NCBI RefSeq assembly: GCF_030812295.1
Contig: NZ_JAUSSK010000003.1
Span: 1 to 64,000 of the forward strand
DNA: 64,000 bases
From: Luteibacter jiangsuensis
GTDB lineage: Bacteria > Pseudomonadota > Gammaproteobacteria > Xanthomonadales > Rhodanobacteraceae
Direction of reading: 5' to 3'
A program made the position numbers and the translations under genes. The stretch's first letter is position 1, and the number at the start of each line of letters is the position of its first letter. Positions 1 through 11,327 of this stretch are shown piece after piece. A model generated the notes under the pieces. It saw only the letters and a list, made by a program, of their open reading frames with translations. It was not told the DNA's origin and made no database searches.

Positions 1-125
1 AGGACGGGTCCTGCCGGGCGGGGCCGCGGGTTTGGTTTTTTCCGCTCCCCAAAATCGGTCGGGGGGCGGGGGCTATATATCGTCCCGGGGGCGCGCCCCC
101 CCCCCCGGGGGGGGGGGGGGGGGCC
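1..125. other. Probable low-quality contig edge
   Basis: The first bases carry long C and G homopolymers (a C run at about 93-105, then a long G run to about 123) and no coding pattern. This is unlike anything else in the window and most resembles consensus noise at an assembly end. I see no gene here. Confidence 0.6.
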
Positions 126-182
126 CCCCGACCCTGTCGACGATGCTTCGCGCCTTGTGGGAGCCGACCTGTCGGCGATGCT
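126..182 (+). repeat. REP-like units, two in direct orientation
   Basis: 157-180 reads GTGGGAGCCGAC followed by CTGTCGGCGATG, a short stem-loop with GCCGAC pairing to GTCGGC. A degraded second unit (CCGACCCTGTCGACGATG) lies just before it at about 127-145. The same repeat recurs in six other intergenic places in this window. Confidence 0.75.
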
Positions 183-204
183 CTCCCCTCCCGCCACACG
201 TCCG

Positions 205-2697
205 TCAGAACCGGAACCCCACCTTGGCGTAGTAATACCGCCCGTTGAATCCGAAGGGCGACAGCGCCGAATACTGCAGCCCGCTGAAATAGTCCTCGCC
301 GCTATTGGTCGGTTTCACCCGCTGTGGATACTGGTTGGTGACATTGTCCACGCCGAGGGTGAAATTCCACTGGTCGATCGTGTAGCCGCCGGAGAGGTTC
401 AACAGCCAACGTGCGGGAAAGACCTGGTCGGTGCTCGGATCGGTATTCACCCGGGTGACGGAGCCATAGCGGGTCAGGTCCGCGTGCGCGTTGAACCCGT
501 CGAGCGTCCAGTCCGCCCCGAACAGGAATTTCGTGCGCGGCGTGGCCTTGGTCAGGATGCCCTGGCTCGAACGGCCGAACAGTTCGATCGGTCCGGATGA
601 ATTGGCCTGGAGCACGGCCGGCGTCTCGCCCACCGAGAGCACCTTCACTTTGTTGTAGTTGCCACTGGCCAACAGGTTGAACTGGCCGAACGCCGTCGTC
701 GGGATGCGGTAGTTCAGCACGAGGTCCGCGCCGCGCGTGCGCGTGGTGGCGGAGTTGGCGAAGTACTGCACCGCGGTCACCTGCTGGCCCGGCACCACGC
801 TGTTGAAGTACGCCGCGAGTAGCGGATCGGTGAGGCTGATGGTGTCGGAGTAGAGGATCTGGTTCCAGATGCGGATCTGGTAGATGTCGAGCGTGGCGCT
901 GAAGTCGGCGGTCGGCTCCCACACGGCACCGATGCCGTAGTTGGCGGATTTCTCCGGTTTCAACGGTTTGGAACCGAGTGCGATGGCCGCGGGATCGGAC
1001 GTGCGGTAGGTCCCCGTCTGTGCGAGCTGTCCTGTGCTGGGATCGATGATCGTCACCACCGACTGGTAATTCTGCTGCGCGAGCGACGGCGCGCGGAATC
1101 CGTTCGAGATCGTGCCGCGCAAGGCGAACGTGGGCGTGAACTGGTAGCGCGCCGACAGCTTGCCCGAGCGCGTCGAGCCCGCGTCGCTGTAGTGCTCGTA
1201 GCGGCCGGCGACGCCGGCGGAAAACTTGTCCGTGACGTCGGTCTCGAGGTCGACGTAGGCCGCTTCGCTGTGCCGCGTGAAGCTGCCCGCGGCGGCGGGC
1301 GAGAGTCCGGGGAAGACCTGCGCGCCACCCGCGTAAGGCGTATCGGTGCCGGGAATCAAGGTGCCCTGGTTGAAGTAGTAGGACTCCGGATCGCCGGCGT
1401 CGATCTGGTATTTCTCCTTGCGGTATTCGGCACCGAAGGCGAGGGTGAGCGGATTGGGCAGCCAGCCCACGCTGAAGTCCTTGCCGATATCGACGTTCGC
1501 CAACGCCTGCGAATTCTTGAACGTTCCGGCATTGAAGTACGTGGGCGACGCGCCGGTGGAATAGAACAGGTTGGTGTTGACGCTGTTCTGCACGTCGAAG
1601 ACGAGGTCGTTGATGCCGTAGTTGCCCGACGCATCCCAGCGCCATCCGCCATCGGTCACGCCCTTCACGCCGAGCACGGCGGTGGAGTCGTTGGTGTGGT
1701 TGACGATCTGCGGGAGGAATCCGTCGGGGTACAGCTCTGGCACGTTGCGCGCGTTGGTCGCGCCGCGGTAATAGCCGTTCGAGGTGACGTCGCGGCGGCT
1801 CAGGCTGAGGTAGCCGTAGAGGTCGACATTGCGCGCCAGCTCGTACTGGAAGTTGGTCAGCGCCTGATAGGTCTTCACCGCCGGATCGCCGTAGCGCTGG
1901 TGGGCGACGTTGCCGTCGGCGGCTTCTTCCGGCGTGAACAGGCTCACCGGCGAGGCGCGGTTCGTATTCATCGAGTTCTGGTAGCTCCAGGCCAGGCGCA
2001 GCCAGCCTTTCGCGTCGGCGCCCTTGCCGCCAAGGTCGATACCGACCGAGCCATCGATGCCGTTGGTCTCGCCATCGCCCTTGTCCATGATGCCGTAGTT
2101 GGCGTTGATGGAATTCTTGCCCGGCCCCGCGCCGTGCTTCAGCACGATGTTGATGACACCGGCGATGGCATCGGAGCCGTATTGCGCCGCGGCACCGTCA
2201 CGGAGAACCTCGATGTGGTCGATCGCGGAAATCGGGATCGAGTTGAGATCGGCTGGTGCCGCGCCGCGACCTACGGAGTTGTTGTAGTTGACCAGGGCGG
2301 ACGTGTGGTAACGCTTGCCGTCCACGAGCACGAGCGTCGCATCGGGTGAGAGTCCGCGCAGGCTGGCCGGCCGCACGGCGTCGTTACCGTCGTTGATCGC
2401 CGGGCGCGGGAAATCGAGCGAGGGCAGCAGGCGGCCCAGGGCCGTTGCGAGATCGGTGCTTCCCGTCGATGTGAGATCCTTCGGCGACAGCACGTCGATG
2501 GGCGAGAGCGAGTTCGCCTCGGTGCGCGTGGTGCTGCGCGTGCCGGTCACCACCACCTGATCGAGTTGTCGGGCCTCCTTGGTATCCGGTGGCGGCGCCG
2601 CATCCTGGGCGTGGCCGGGCGTCACGATCATGAGGCCGAGGGCGGGTAGCCAGAGGCTGGCCGACGGCTTGCGTCGTAGGGTCTTACCTGTCGTCAT
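205..2697 (-). CDS. TonB-dependent outer-membrane receptor
   Basis: An 830-residue outer-membrane active transporter, expected to import a ligand such as an iron chelate using energy from TonB-ExbBD. Seen: a basic N-terminus and signal peptide ending HAQ around residue 31, a TonB-box-like DQVVVTGTR, a plug domain with the typical LVDGKR and EVLRDGAAAQYGSDAIAGVINI motifs, then a long beta-strand-rich barrel ending in the outer-membrane signature GFRF. I chose the ATG at 2697 because a GGGGA Shine-Dalgarno precedes it and the signal peptide starts there; an upstream in-frame start at 2784 would add 29 residues that do not fit a signal peptide. The substrate cannot be told: no siderophore, vitamin or sugar genes flank it and no regulator is adjacent. 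Confidence 0.93.
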   Translation of the reverse strand: MTTGKTLRRKPSASLWLPALGLMIVTPGHAQDAAPPPDTKEARQLDQVVVTGTRSTTRTEANSLSPIDVLSPKDLTSTGSTDLATALGRLLPSLDFPRPAINDGNDAVRPASLRGLSPDATLVLVDGKRYHTSALVNYNNSVGRGAAPADLNSIPISAIDHIEVLRDGAAAQYGSDAIAGVINIVLKHGAGPGKNSINANYGIMDKGDGETNGIDGSVGIDLGGKGADAKGWLRLAWSYQNSMNTNRASPVSLFTPEEAADGNVAHQRYGDPAVKTYQALTNFQYELARNVDLYGYLSLSRRDVTSNGYYRGATNARNVPELYPDGFLPQIVNHTNDSTAVLGVKGVTDGGWRWDASGNYGINDLVFDVQNSVNTNLFYSTGASPTYFNAGTFKNSQALANVDIGKDFSVGWLPNPLTLAFGAEYRKEKYQIDAGDPESYYFNQGTLIPGTDTPYAGGAQVFPGLSPAAAGSFTRHSEAAYVDLETDVTDKFSAGVAGRYEHYSDAGSTRSGKLSARYQFTPTFALRGTISNGFRAPSLAQQNYQSVVTIIDPSTGQLAQTGTYRTSDPAAIALGSKPLKPEKSANYGIGAVWEPTADFSATLDIYQIRIWNQILYSDTISLTDPLLAAYFNSVVPGQQVTAVQYFANSATTRTRGADLVLNYRIPTTAFGQFNLLASGNYNKVKVLSVGETPAVLQANSSGPIELFGRSSQGILTKATPRTKFLFGADWTLDGFNAHADLTRYGSVTRVNTDPSTDQVFPARWLLNLSGGYTIDQWNFTLGVDNVTNQYPQRVKPTNSGEDYFSGLQYSALSPFGFNGRYYYAKVGFRF

Positions 2698-2940
2698 CGA
2701 TGGTCCCCAAGGCGAGCTACGGCACGCGGAGCGGGAGTGCCCCGCGGACGCGGTTGGAAGCCGCGTTGGGATGACGCTAGGCATGCTTGCTGCGACGCGT
2801 CAACACATTCGTCATGAATGCGCCATCGTGGGGAAATGACGGTGTGCTAGGCCGTGTTTTTACGGACTTGGCATGGAACTGGCTTTTCCAGCCATTTTGG
2901 TGCAATGCAAAATGTCTCAGGTGCTTCCGCGGGTTGAAAC

Positions 2941-3021
2941 GCCGACAGAGTCGGCTCCCATCAGGCATGGGAATGAGGCCGGGCGAGCTTCTGGTGGGAG
3001 CCGAATTTGTCGGCGATAAGC
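2941..3021. repeat. REP-like inverted pair
   Basis: 2941-2965 carries the reverse-complement unit (GCCGACAGAGTCGGCTCCCA) and 2993-3021 the forward unit (GTGGGAGCCGAATTTGTCGGCGAT). The GTGGGAG ends face each other, the opposite arrangement to the other pairs in the window. The pair sits in the 391-base gap between the TonB receptor and the FmdB gene; nothing else is recognisable in that gap. Confidence 0.8.
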
Positions 3022-3088
3022 GTCACCAGGAATTGAAAAACCGGCCTCCACCCCGATAATGCCGGCCTGATACCGAGAGACCCGCCCC

Positions 3089-3397
3089 ATGCCCATCTAC
3101 GAATTCCAGTGCCAGGCCTGTGGCCACCGCTTCGAACGTCTGCAGAAGATCGTCGATGCCGACCCTTCCGCCTGCCCCAGCTGCGGCGAACCCCGGGTCG
3201 GCCGACTGTTGAGTGCCCCGCAGTTCCGCCTTGCCGGCGGCGGCTGGTACGAAACCGACTTCAAGAAGGACGGCGATAAAAAGCGGAACCTGGTCGAAGG
3301 TTCTTCCGGGGCCCCTGCCGGGGCGGCGTCTGCGCCTGCACCCGCTCCGGCTCCCGCCGCCACCCCGTCGGCAGACGCGAAACCGTCGGGCGGCTGA
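3089..3397 (+). CDS. FmdB-family zinc-ribbon protein
   Basis: A 102-residue protein starting MPIYEFQC, the hallmark of the FmdB/CxxC-CxxC-SSSS family of putative regulatory zinc ribbons. Cys8-x2-Cys11 and Cys29-x2-Cys32 form the predicted zinc site, and SAPQFRLAGGGWYETDFK follows as in the family. The C-terminal third is a low-complexity Ala/Pro/Ser tail. Two genes downstream lies aspS, the usual neighbourhood in this order of bacteria. The molecular role of the family is not established; a nucleic-acid or protein-interaction role is inferred from the ribbon fold. Confidence 0.9.
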   Translation: MPIYEFQCQACGHRFERLQKIVDADPSACPSCGEPRVGRLLSAPQFRLAGGGWYETDFKKDGDKKRNLVEGSSGAPAGAASAPAPAPAPAATPSADAKPSGG

Positions 3398-3440
3398 GGC
3401 AAGGGCGCTGCCGGTCGGCCAGTCGCCCGGGCGCATCTTT

Positions 3441-3460
3441 ACGCCGTGGCGCGGCGTTTT
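3441..3460 (+). terminator. Intrinsic terminator after the FmdB gene
   Basis: Stem ACGCCG (3441-3446) pairs with CGGCGT (3452-3457), followed by a T-rich run. It lies 44 bases past the FmdB stop and before the separately promoted DUF3011 gene. Confidence 0.6.
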
Positions 3461-3529
3461 CTTACGACCCGTTCAAACATCGTTGCGGATCCCTCCGATA
3501 ATTTTGCGTCACACACATCGGAGGTAGGT

Positions 3530-4072
3530 ATGAAACGCATCCTTGGACTGGTCGCCATGCTCGCGCTCGGCGCGGGGTTCTCGTTGACCCCGCACGTGGC
3601 GCACGCCCAGCGCGGTGGCGACACGGTCAATTGCTACAGCGACAACGGTCGCCGTTCCTACTGCCGGGTGCCGTGGCGCGATGCGCGCCTGGTTCGCCAG
3701 GACTCCCAGACCGCCTGCATCCGTGGCCGCACCTGGGACATGGATCGTGGTGGCCTGTGGGTCGACGATGGATGCCGGGGAATTTTCCAGGAAGCCGGTG
3801 GCTGGGGCGGCGGACGCCCGGGCTGGCACGACGACGACCGTCCGGGCTGGGGTGGCGGTGGACGCCCGGGTTACGGCGGGGGTGGCCAGATCGTTTCCTG
3901 TGACAGTGAAGACAACAAGCGCGTCTTCTGCCACTGGCCGATCGGACGGGGCGCCCGCCTGGTCGAACAGACCTCCAAGAGCGACTGCCGCGAGGGCTAC
4001 AGCTATGGCTTCACCCGTGACGGCATCTGGGCCGATCGCGGCTGCCGCGGCAAGTTCGACATCGGCCGCTAA
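3530..4072 (+). CDS. Secreted DUF3011 protein, two repeats
   Basis: A 180-residue exported protein of unknown function. The ATG at 3530 follows a GAGGTAGGT ribosome site and opens a signal peptide ending in AHAQ. The mature part contains two copies of the DUF3011 pattern: a first at about residues 35-85 ([16 protein letters not shown] ... VDDGCRG) and a second at about 125-178 ([16 protein letters not shown] ... ADRGCRGKF). Each has four Cys, probably forming two disulfides. The repeats are joined by a Gly/Trp/Pro-rich linker with GGGRPG units. A periplasmic or cell-surface location is inferred. It has its own terminator immediately downstream. Confidence 0.88.
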   Translation: MKRILGLVAMLALGAGFSLTPHVAHAQRGGDTVNCYSDNGRRSYCRVPWRDARLVRQDSQTACIRGRTWDMDRGGLWVDDGCRGIFQEAGGWGGGRPGWHDDDRPGWGGGGRPGYGGGGQIVSCDSEDNKRVFCHWPIGRGARLVEQTSKSDCREGYSYGFTRDGIWADRGCRGKFDIGR

Positions 4073-4093
4073 GGCCTTCGCCCGCGCTTGAGG

Positions 4094-4126
4094 GACCCCG
4101 GCTCGTGTTACGATCCGGGGTCTTTT
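4094..4126 (+). terminator. Intrinsic terminator after the DUF3011 gene
   Basis: GACCCCGG (4094-4101) pairs with CCGGGGTC (4115-4122), an 8-bp perfect stem followed by TTTT. It separates the DUF3011 gene from aspS. Confidence 0.8.
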
Positions 4127-4170
4127 CCCACGCTATTGACCGCCTTCGCGGTAGCCGGAGCTTCAAGCGC

Positions 4171-5943
<1,773 letters not shown>

Positions 5944-5957
5944 TCCTGAACGCGCCG

Positions 5958-6584
5958 ATGACTCTCCCGCCTCCCGAGGTCCTGCTGTTGCACGGCCTGT
6001 GGATGCGTGGGTTCGCCATGGCGATGCTGCATCGGCGGTTGCGCGAGGAAGGCTTCCGGGTTCACCAGTTCGAATACATGAGCGTCGCCGCGCCGCCGGA
6101 GCAGGCGATCGCGCGGCTGCGCAAGCGCATCCGCGCCCTCGGCCCAGGCCCGGTACATGTCGTGGGGCACAGCCTCGGCGGCATCCTGGCCCTGCTGGCC
6201 TGCCGCGACGACGACCTGCCGGACGGCCGCATCGTCTGCCTGGGTTCCCCCCTCAACGGCAGCGGTGCCGCGCGGGGGCTCACCCACCGCTGGGGCGGCG
6301 ACATGCTGCTGGGCCGCTCCAGGGAACTGCTCGAGCATGGCCTCGACCGCTGGGATGGGCGCCGCGAGGTCGGCATGATCGCCGGAAGGATGCCGGTCGG
6401 CCTGGGCGCTTTCGTAGGCGAGCTGGGTGCCGAGCACGACGGTTCGGTGGGCGTGGAGGAAACCCGGCTCCCCGGCCTCACCGACCATTGCGTATTGGAA
6501 ACCAGCCATACCGGCATGCTCGTATCGGCCGATGTCGCCCGCCAGGTGGTGGCCTTCCTGCGCGATGGCCGGTTCGACGATTGA
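5958..6584 (+). CDS. Alpha/beta hydrolase (lipase-like)
   Basis: A 208-residue cytoplasmic serine hydrolase without a signal peptide. The oxyanion strand LLLHGLW is at residues 9-15, the nucleophile elbow GHSLGG puts Ser at about 72, and SHTGML near residue 186 offers the catalytic His. It begins 14 bases after aspS and may be co-transcribed with it. The fold resembles lipase/PGAP1-like acyl hydrolases that take a short-chain or membrane lipid substrate; the substrate itself is not deducible. Confidence 0.82.
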   Translation: MTLPPPEVLLLHGLWMRGFAMAMLHRRLREEGFRVHQFEYMSVAAPPEQAIARLRKRIRALGPGPVHVVGHSLGGILALLACRDDDLPDGRIVCLGSPLNGSGAARGLTHRWGGDMLLGRSRELLEHGLDRWDGRREVGMIAGRMPVGLGAFVGELGAEHDGSVGVEETRLPGLTDHCVLETSHTGMLVSADVARQVVAFLRDGRFDD

Positions 6585-6649
6585 CCCGTCCGGAGCGCAC
6601 TTCCGTTAGAATCGCGCCCTCGTCCGTCCGGTAAGTCCAGGAATCGAAC

Positions 6650-7399
6650 ATGGGTAGAGGCCCGTCCATCGAAGGTCGCAAGAACGCCGAAGACGCCAAG
6701 CGCGCCAAGGTGTTCACCAAGCTGATCCGCGAAATCACCATCGCCACGCGTGGCGGCGTGCCCGATCCCAACGGGAATCCGCGCCTGCGCGCCGCCGTCG
6801 ACAAGGCGCTCGCGGCGAACATGACCAAGGACACCATCGAGCGCGCCATCAAGCGCGGCTCGGGTGCCGAGGGCGGCGCCGACATGCACGAGATCCGCTA
6901 CGAAGGCTACGGCCCGGCGGGTACCGCGCTGATCGTCGATTGCGTGACGGACAACCAGGTCCGCACGGTGGCCGACGTGCGCGCGGCGCTCAACAAACTC
7001 GGCGGCAACATGGGCACCACCAATTCGGTGGCCTTCCAGTTCACCCGCGTGGGCCAGGTCGTCGTGCATACCGGCGGTGATGCCGATGTCGAGTCGAAGC
7101 TGGAAGAAGCGGCGATCGAGAACAACGCCGAAGACATCGTCATCGAGAACGGCGTCGGCACGGTGCTGCTGGCGTCCGATCCCATCGCTGTCGAGGCCAT
7201 GCGCAAGGCGCTGGTCGCGGCCGGCTTCGAGGTCGAGGGTTCCGACGTGGTGATGCGGCCGAACGGTCCACTGGTCACGCCCACCGGCGAGGCCCTGGAA
7301 CAGTTCGAAAAGCTGCTCGAGCGCCTGAACGCGCTCGACGACGTGGACGAGGTCTACCACAACGCCGTCCTCCCGGCCCACGACGCGGACGAGGCTTGA
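6650..7399 (+). CDS. yebC: YebC/PmpR-family protein
   Basis: A 249-residue member of the YebC/PmpR/TACO1 family, described as DNA-binding transcriptional regulators and, in more recent work, as ribosome-associated factors that relieve stalling. The N-terminus [20 protein letters not shown] is the variant seen in Xanthomonas-type proteins in place of the common AGHSKW form. The three-domain body follows, including [15 protein letters not shown] and the Gly-rich [17 protein letters not shown]. It lies directly upstream of ruvC, a conserved arrangement. Confidence 0.95.
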   Translation: MGRGPSIEGRKNAEDAKRAKVFTKLIREITIATRGGVPDPNGNPRLRAAVDKALAANMTKDTIERAIKRGSGAEGGADMHEIRYEGYGPAGTALIVDCVTDNQVRTVADVRAALNKLGGNMGTTNSVAFQFTRVGQVVVHTGGDADVESKLEEAAIENNAEDIVIENGVGTVLLASDPIAVEAMRKALVAAGFEVEGSDVVMRPNGPLVTPTGEALEQFEKLLERLNALDDVDEVYHNAVLPAHDADEA

Positions 7400-7442
7400 G
7401 GCCTTACCGGCCCGTTCCCGTCTTGCGCGTAGCATCGCTGCC

Positions 7443-7964
7443 ATGATCCGCATCCTCGGCATCGATCCGGGTAGCCAGCGTACCGGCGTCGGCGTCATCG
7501 ACGTGTCGGACACCGGCGCGCTCACCCATGTCTGGCATGGCGCCCTGGTGATAGGCGGGGAGGCGAGCTTCCCGCTCCGCCTGAAACGCATATTTGACGA
7601 GCTCTGCGGCATCATCGGCACGCACGGTCCGGCGGAAGCCGCGATCGAGCGTGTGTTCATGGCGCGCAACGCGGACTCGGCCCTCAAGCTCGGCCAGGCA
7701 CGCGGCGCCGCCGTATGTGCCGTGGTCAGCCAGGGAATCGCCGTGCACGAGTACGCCGCGACCGAAGTGAAACAGGCGGTGGTCGGTACCGGCCGCGCCG
7801 ACAAGACCCAGGTCCAGCACATGATCGGGATCATCCTCGGCATCAAGGGTCCGCTGCAGGCGGACGCCGCCGACGCGCTGGCGATCGCCATCGCCCACGC
7901 ACATACACGTTCCAGTATCGAGCGCGTGGGCATCCCCCGCACGGCATGGAGACGTCGCCGATGA
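7443..7964 (+). CDS. ruvC: Holliday-junction resolvase RuvC
   Basis: A 173-residue RNase H-fold endonuclease that cleaves Holliday junctions symmetrically as part of RuvABC. The four acidic catalytic positions are visible: Asp in [10 protein letters not shown], Glu in AIERVF, and two Asp in [13 protein letters not shown]. Its stop codon overlaps the ruvA start (ATGA at 7961-7964), so the two are translationally coupled. Confidence 0.98.
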   Translation: MIRILGIDPGSQRTGVGVIDVSDTGALTHVWHGALVIGGEASFPLRLKRIFDELCGIIGTHGPAEAAIERVFMARNADSALKLGQARGAAVCAVVSQGIAVHEYAATEVKQAVVGTGRADKTQVQHMIGIILGIKGPLQADAADALAIAIAHAHTRSSIERVGIPRTAWRRRR

Positions 7965-8557
7965 TCGGTCGCCTGCGCGGCACCCTGGTGAGCAAGCAGC
8001 CTCCGTCGCTCCTCATCGAAGTGGGAGGCGTCGGCTACGAGGTCGATGCACCCATGTCGACCATCTACGACCTGCCCGGCACGGGCAAGGAAGTGATCCT
8101 GCTCACCCATTACGCGGTGAAGGAAGACGGCGTGGCCCTCTACGGCTTCCTGCGCGAAGCCGAGCGGGCCATGTTCCGCAATCTGCTCAAGGTAAGCGGT
8201 ATCGGCGCGAAGATCGCGCTGGCCGTGCTTTCCGGCGTGGCCACCGACGAGCTGTCGCGGCTGGTCCATGCGGGTGATGTAGTGGCCCTCACCAAGATCC
8301 CGGGCATCGGCAAGAAGACCGCCGAGCGCATGGTCGTGGAGCTGCGCGATCGCGTGGACGCGGTGGGCGTGCGCCTGCCCGTCAGTACGCTGGGCGAGGC
8401 TGTGCCGGCCGATCCGGTCGGCGAAGCCACCGTCGCCCTGCAACAACTCGGCTACAAGCCGGTGGAAGCGTCCCGGCTCGTTCAAAAAGCCGCCGCCGAA
8501 GGCGATTCCGCCGAGGCCATCATCCGCAAGGCGCTGCGAGCGGCGCTCGGAGGTTGA
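7961..8557 (+). CDS. ruvA: Holliday-junction DNA-binding protein RuvA
   Basis: The 198-residue tetrameric junction-binding subunit that loads the RuvB motor. It shows the N-terminal OB-fold (MIGRLRGTL), two helix-hairpin-helix motifs ([15 protein letters not shown] and [13 protein letters not shown]) and the C-terminal RuvB-binding domain ([11 protein letters not shown]). ruvB is not next to it: kup and the accessory patch separate the two by more than 5 kb. Confidence 0.98.
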   Translation: MIGRLRGTLVSKQPPSLLIEVGGVGYEVDAPMSTIYDLPGTGKEVILLTHYAVKEDGVALYGFLREAERAMFRNLLKVSGIGAKIALAVLSGVATDELSRLVHAGDVVALTKIPGIGKKTAERMVVELRDRVDAVGVRLPVSTLGEAVPADPVGEATVALQQLGYKPVEASRLVQKAAAEGDSAEAIIRKALRAALGG

Positions 8558-8559
8558 GA

Positions 8560-10461
8560 GTGAAAACGGAAAACCCCGCCGAAGATATCCAGCACGCCCA
8601 CGGCCGCCGCATCGGCGCCCTGGCGCTGGGCGCCATCGGCATCGTCTTCGGCGACATCGGCACCAGTCCGCTGTACGCCATGAAGGAGACCCTGGGAACG
8701 CACGGCATGACGCCGCATCCAACGGCGGTGCTCGGCGTCCTCTCGCTGATCTTCTGGTCGCTGATCATGGTGGTGTCGTTGAAATACGTGACCTTCGTGA
8801 TGCGTGCGGACAACAAGGGCGAGGGCGGCATCATGGCGCTGATGGCCCTGGCCCAGCGCAGCGTCAGCGGCTCGCCGAGGGCCCGCTGGGTGCTTGCGGC
8901 GATCGGCATCTTCGGTGCCTCGCTGTTCTATGGCGATGGCGTCATCACGCCCGCGATCTCGGTGCTGTCGGCCGTCGAAGGCCTGGAAGTCGCCGCGCCG
9001 CAGCTCGACACCTACGTGCTGCCCATCTGCCTGGTCATCATCATCATCCTCTTCGCGGTGCAGCGGCACGGCACCAATTTCGTCGGCAAGGCCTTCGCGC
9101 CGGTGATGGTGGTCTGGTTCCTGGTGCTCGCCGGCCTGGGCCTGCGCCAGCTCGTGGCCCATCCCCAGGTGCTGGTCGCACTGAACCCGTGGTACGCGGT
9201 GACGTTCTTCCTCGAGCATGGCAAGCAGGCCTTCATCGCCCTGGGCGGCGTGGTGCTGGCGCTGACCGGCGCCGAAGCCCTGTATGCGGACATGGGGCAC
9301 TTCGGCAAGAAGCCGATCCGCCTGGCCTGGTTCACCTTCGTGCTGCCGGCGCTGTTGATCAACTATTTCGGACAGGGCGCGCTGCTGCTGCACGACCAGG
9401 CCGCGATCGAGAACCCCTTCTACAAGATGGTGCCGGAGGACTGGCTCTATCCCATGGTCGCGCTGGCGACGATGTCCGCCATCATCGCCTCGCAGGCGGT
9501 GATCTCCGGCGCGTTCTCGATGACCCGCGAGGCGATGTCGCTGGGTTACTCGCCGCGCATGGCGGTGGTGCATACCTCGCACGAGATGTCCGGGCAGATC
9601 TTCGTGCCCTGGGTGAATCGCATGTTGCTGGTGCTGGTCTTCCTCGCGGTGATCGGCTTCCGTTCGTCGAACAACCTCGGTGCGGCATACGGCATCGCCG
9701 TGACCGGCACGATGACGATGACGACCCTGCTGGCGCTGGTCGTCGCCCGCCGCCGTTGGCATTGGCACTGGTCCGCCGTCATCACCGTGGGCGTGATCTT
9801 CCTGATCGTCGACGTGGCATTCTTCGGCGCGAACGCGCTGAAGATCGCCCATGGCGGCTGGTTCCCCCTGGTGCTGGGCGTGGTGATCTTCACCATGATG
9901 ACGACGTGGCGGCGGGGCAGGGAGCTCGTGGTCCGAGAGATCAAGCAATCCGGCCTGGCCCTCGAACCCTTCGTCGCCAACATCGCCGATCATCCACCGC
10001 TCATCGTTCCCGGCACCGCCGTGTTCCTCACGGCGAACCAGAACTCCGTGCCGCACGCCATGCTGCACAACCTGAAGCACAACAAGGTGCTGCACGAGCG
10101 CAATGTCCTGCTGACGGTGGAAATGCTCGAGACGCCCGTGGCGGACTACGAAGAACGCATGGAAGTGATCGAGTACGGCAACGGCTTCTACGGCCTCCAG
10201 CTGCGCTATGGCTTCGCCGAGGATCCGAACATCCCCTTGTCGCTATCCCGCGCGAGTTCGCTGGGCCTCGACTTCGACATGATGGACACCACGTTCTTCC
10301 TGTCCCGCGAAACCATCGTGGCCGACGCCCGCCGCCCCGGCATGGCGCTTTGGCGCGACAAGTTGTTCGCCTTCCTCGCGCGCAACGCGATGCCGGCGAC
10401 GGCGTTCTTCCAGATCCCGGGCAACCGGTTGATCGAGTTGGGCGCGCAGGTGGAAATCTAG
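8560..10461 (+). CDS. kup: Low-affinity K+ uptake protein Kup (TrkD)
   Basis: A proton-coupled potassium importer of the KUP/HAK/KT family in the inner membrane. The 633-residue protein has about twelve membrane segments, the signature GIVFGDIGTSPLYA near residue 25, and the C-terminal cytosolic domain typical of Kup. The GTG at 8560 is chosen because AGG ends 6 bases upstream; a TTG at 8554 overlapping the ruvA stop is the alternative. Its last codons (ATAFFQIPGNRLIELGAQVEI) are repeated in decayed form twice downstream, which marks this 3' end as a rearrangement junction. Confidence 0.96.
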   Translation: MKTENPAEDIQHAHGRRIGALALGAIGIVFGDIGTSPLYAMKETLGTHGMTPHPTAVLGVLSLIFWSLIMVVSLKYVTFVMRADNKGEGGIMALMALAQRSVSGSPRARWVLAAIGIFGASLFYGDGVITPAISVLSAVEGLEVAAPQLDTYVLPICLVIIIILFAVQRHGTNFVGKAFAPVMVVWFLVLAGLGLRQLVAHPQVLVALNPWYAVTFFLEHGKQAFIALGGVVLALTGAEALYADMGHFGKKPIRLAWFTFVLPALLINYFGQGALLLHDQAAIENPFYKMVPEDWLYPMVALATMSAIIASQAVISGAFSMTREAMSLGYSPRMAVVHTSHEMSGQIFVPWVNRMLLVLVFLAVIGFRSSNNLGAAYGIAVTGTMTMTTLLALVVARRRWHWHWSAVITVGVIFLIVDVAFFGANALKIAHGGWFPLVLGVVIFTMMTTWRRGRELVVREIKQSGLALEPFVANIADHPPLIVPGTAVFLTANQNSVPHAMLHNLKHNKVLHERNVLLTVEMLETPVADYEERMEVIEYGNGFYGLQLRYGFAEDPNIPLSLSRASSLGLDFDMMDTTFFLSRETIVADARRPGMALWRDKLFAFLARNAMPATAFFQIPGNRLIELGAQVEI

Positions 10462-10484
10462 CTCTGGCGGAAGTGCTGTCGGCG

Positions 10485-10517
10485 CGCGAAGGGTGCTCGC
10501 AAAAAGCACCCTTCGCG
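10485..10517. terminator. Stem-loop between convergent kup and secreted-protein gene
   Basis: CGCGAAGGGTGCT (10485-10497) pairs perfectly over 13 bp with AGCACCCTTCGCG (10505-10517) around a 7-base loop. It stands 24 bases past kup and 18 bases past the stop of the opposing gene, as a shared terminator would. There is no clear U tract, so termination strength is uncertain. Confidence 0.6.
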
Positions 10518-10534
10518 GCGATGCACCGCGGTGG

Positions 10535-11326
10535 TCAGGCCTCCACGAGCTTCCGCGCGATCTCCAGAAGGCGGGCCTGATTGGCCTCGCCTGCCTCAGG
10601 GCGAAGAGGTTGCAGCTCGAGCGAGTAGAGCTTGCGCTGATTCTCCCAGCTGACGGAGACGAGGGTGCGTCCGGACGCGCTGCGTGTGGTCCTCATGCTG
10701 CCCTGCTGCCCGTGCACGTCGGTGTTCACCCACTCCTGGACCACCGTGACGGAGTCCTTACTTGCGGCATGATCTCTCTCGTCGAGTATGACAAGGCCGA
10801 GGTCGGCGACTTCGAACGTCCTGGCGAGACCCGTCCACTTCCCCTTGAGGTGGTTCCCACCAAGGCGCACTTCCAGCAGCCTGGCCGACGACAGCGCGGA
10901 TGTTCCGAGATTGATTGGCTTGACCAGGATGTCGTCCTGGATTTCAGTCAGGGAGTGGAAGGTCCGGTCGTGGCGAGGAACGTGTCGGCGCTGGTTGGCG
11001 GCGGCTCTCATCGCTGCTCGCAGGTCGGGAATCTTGTCGTTTTCCGCCGAATAATAGCCACGACTCCGCTGTTCATCGATGTGCTTTCGTATCTCCCTCG
11101 CCTGTTCCGGAGTGCTCCACGTTTCGCTCAGTGGGACCGTGTGGAGCCCCGGCGTCGTGTCGACCTTGCGCAAGTCGACGCCGGCGTCGAGCGCCGCGTC
11201 GATTTGTACGCGCGAGAACGTCGGCGGCGTCACCGGCAGCAAATCGGTTGTGCTCTGGCCTGAAGCCGTGCTGCTGATAAGACAGGCGACGGGCAGAACG
11301 AAGCAAAGTGTTTTCCTATGGGTCAT
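10535..11326 (-). CDS. Secreted paralogue A (unknown family)
   Basis: A 263-residue exported protein I do not recognise. A signal peptide (MTHRKTLCFVLPVACLISSTASGQ) precedes a mature region with GLHTVPLSETWSTPEQA near residue 60, a basic patch (AANQRRHVPRHDRTFHSL) and a beta-rich core WTGLARTFEV - LGLVILDE - EWVNTDVHG - RTLVSVSW. It is closely related to the 264-residue protein at 11724-12518 and more distantly to the 263-residue one at 13341-14132. The start lies one base past the stop of the truncated small-protein copy upstream (TGA-T-ATG), implying translational coupling. Base composition is visibly less GC-biased than in kup or ruvB. No catalytic motif is evident. Confidence 0.8.
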   Translation of the reverse strand: MTHRKTLCFVLPVACLISSTASGQSTTDLLPVTPPTFSRVQIDAALDAGVDLRKVDTTPGLHTVPLSETWSTPEQAREIRKHIDEQRSRGYYSAENDKIPDLRAAMRAAANQRRHVPRHDRTFHSLTEIQDDILVKPINLGTSALSSARLLEVRLGGNHLKGKWTGLARTFEVADLGLVILDERDHAASKDSVTVVQEWVNTDVHGQQGSMRTTRSASGRTLVSVSWENQRKLYSLELQPLRPEAGEANQARLLEIARKLVEA

Positions 11327-11327
11327 A

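Noticed and set aside
85-125. G-run as a G-quadruplex or regulatory element
   Set aside because: Adjacent long C and G homopolymers at the extreme edge of the sequence are better explained as assembly error.
6062-8722. Very long open frame on the minus strand opposite yebC, ruvC and ruvA
   Set aside because: It is antisense to three well-recognised genes, has no ribosome site or family resemblance, and long antisense open frames are expected at this GC content.
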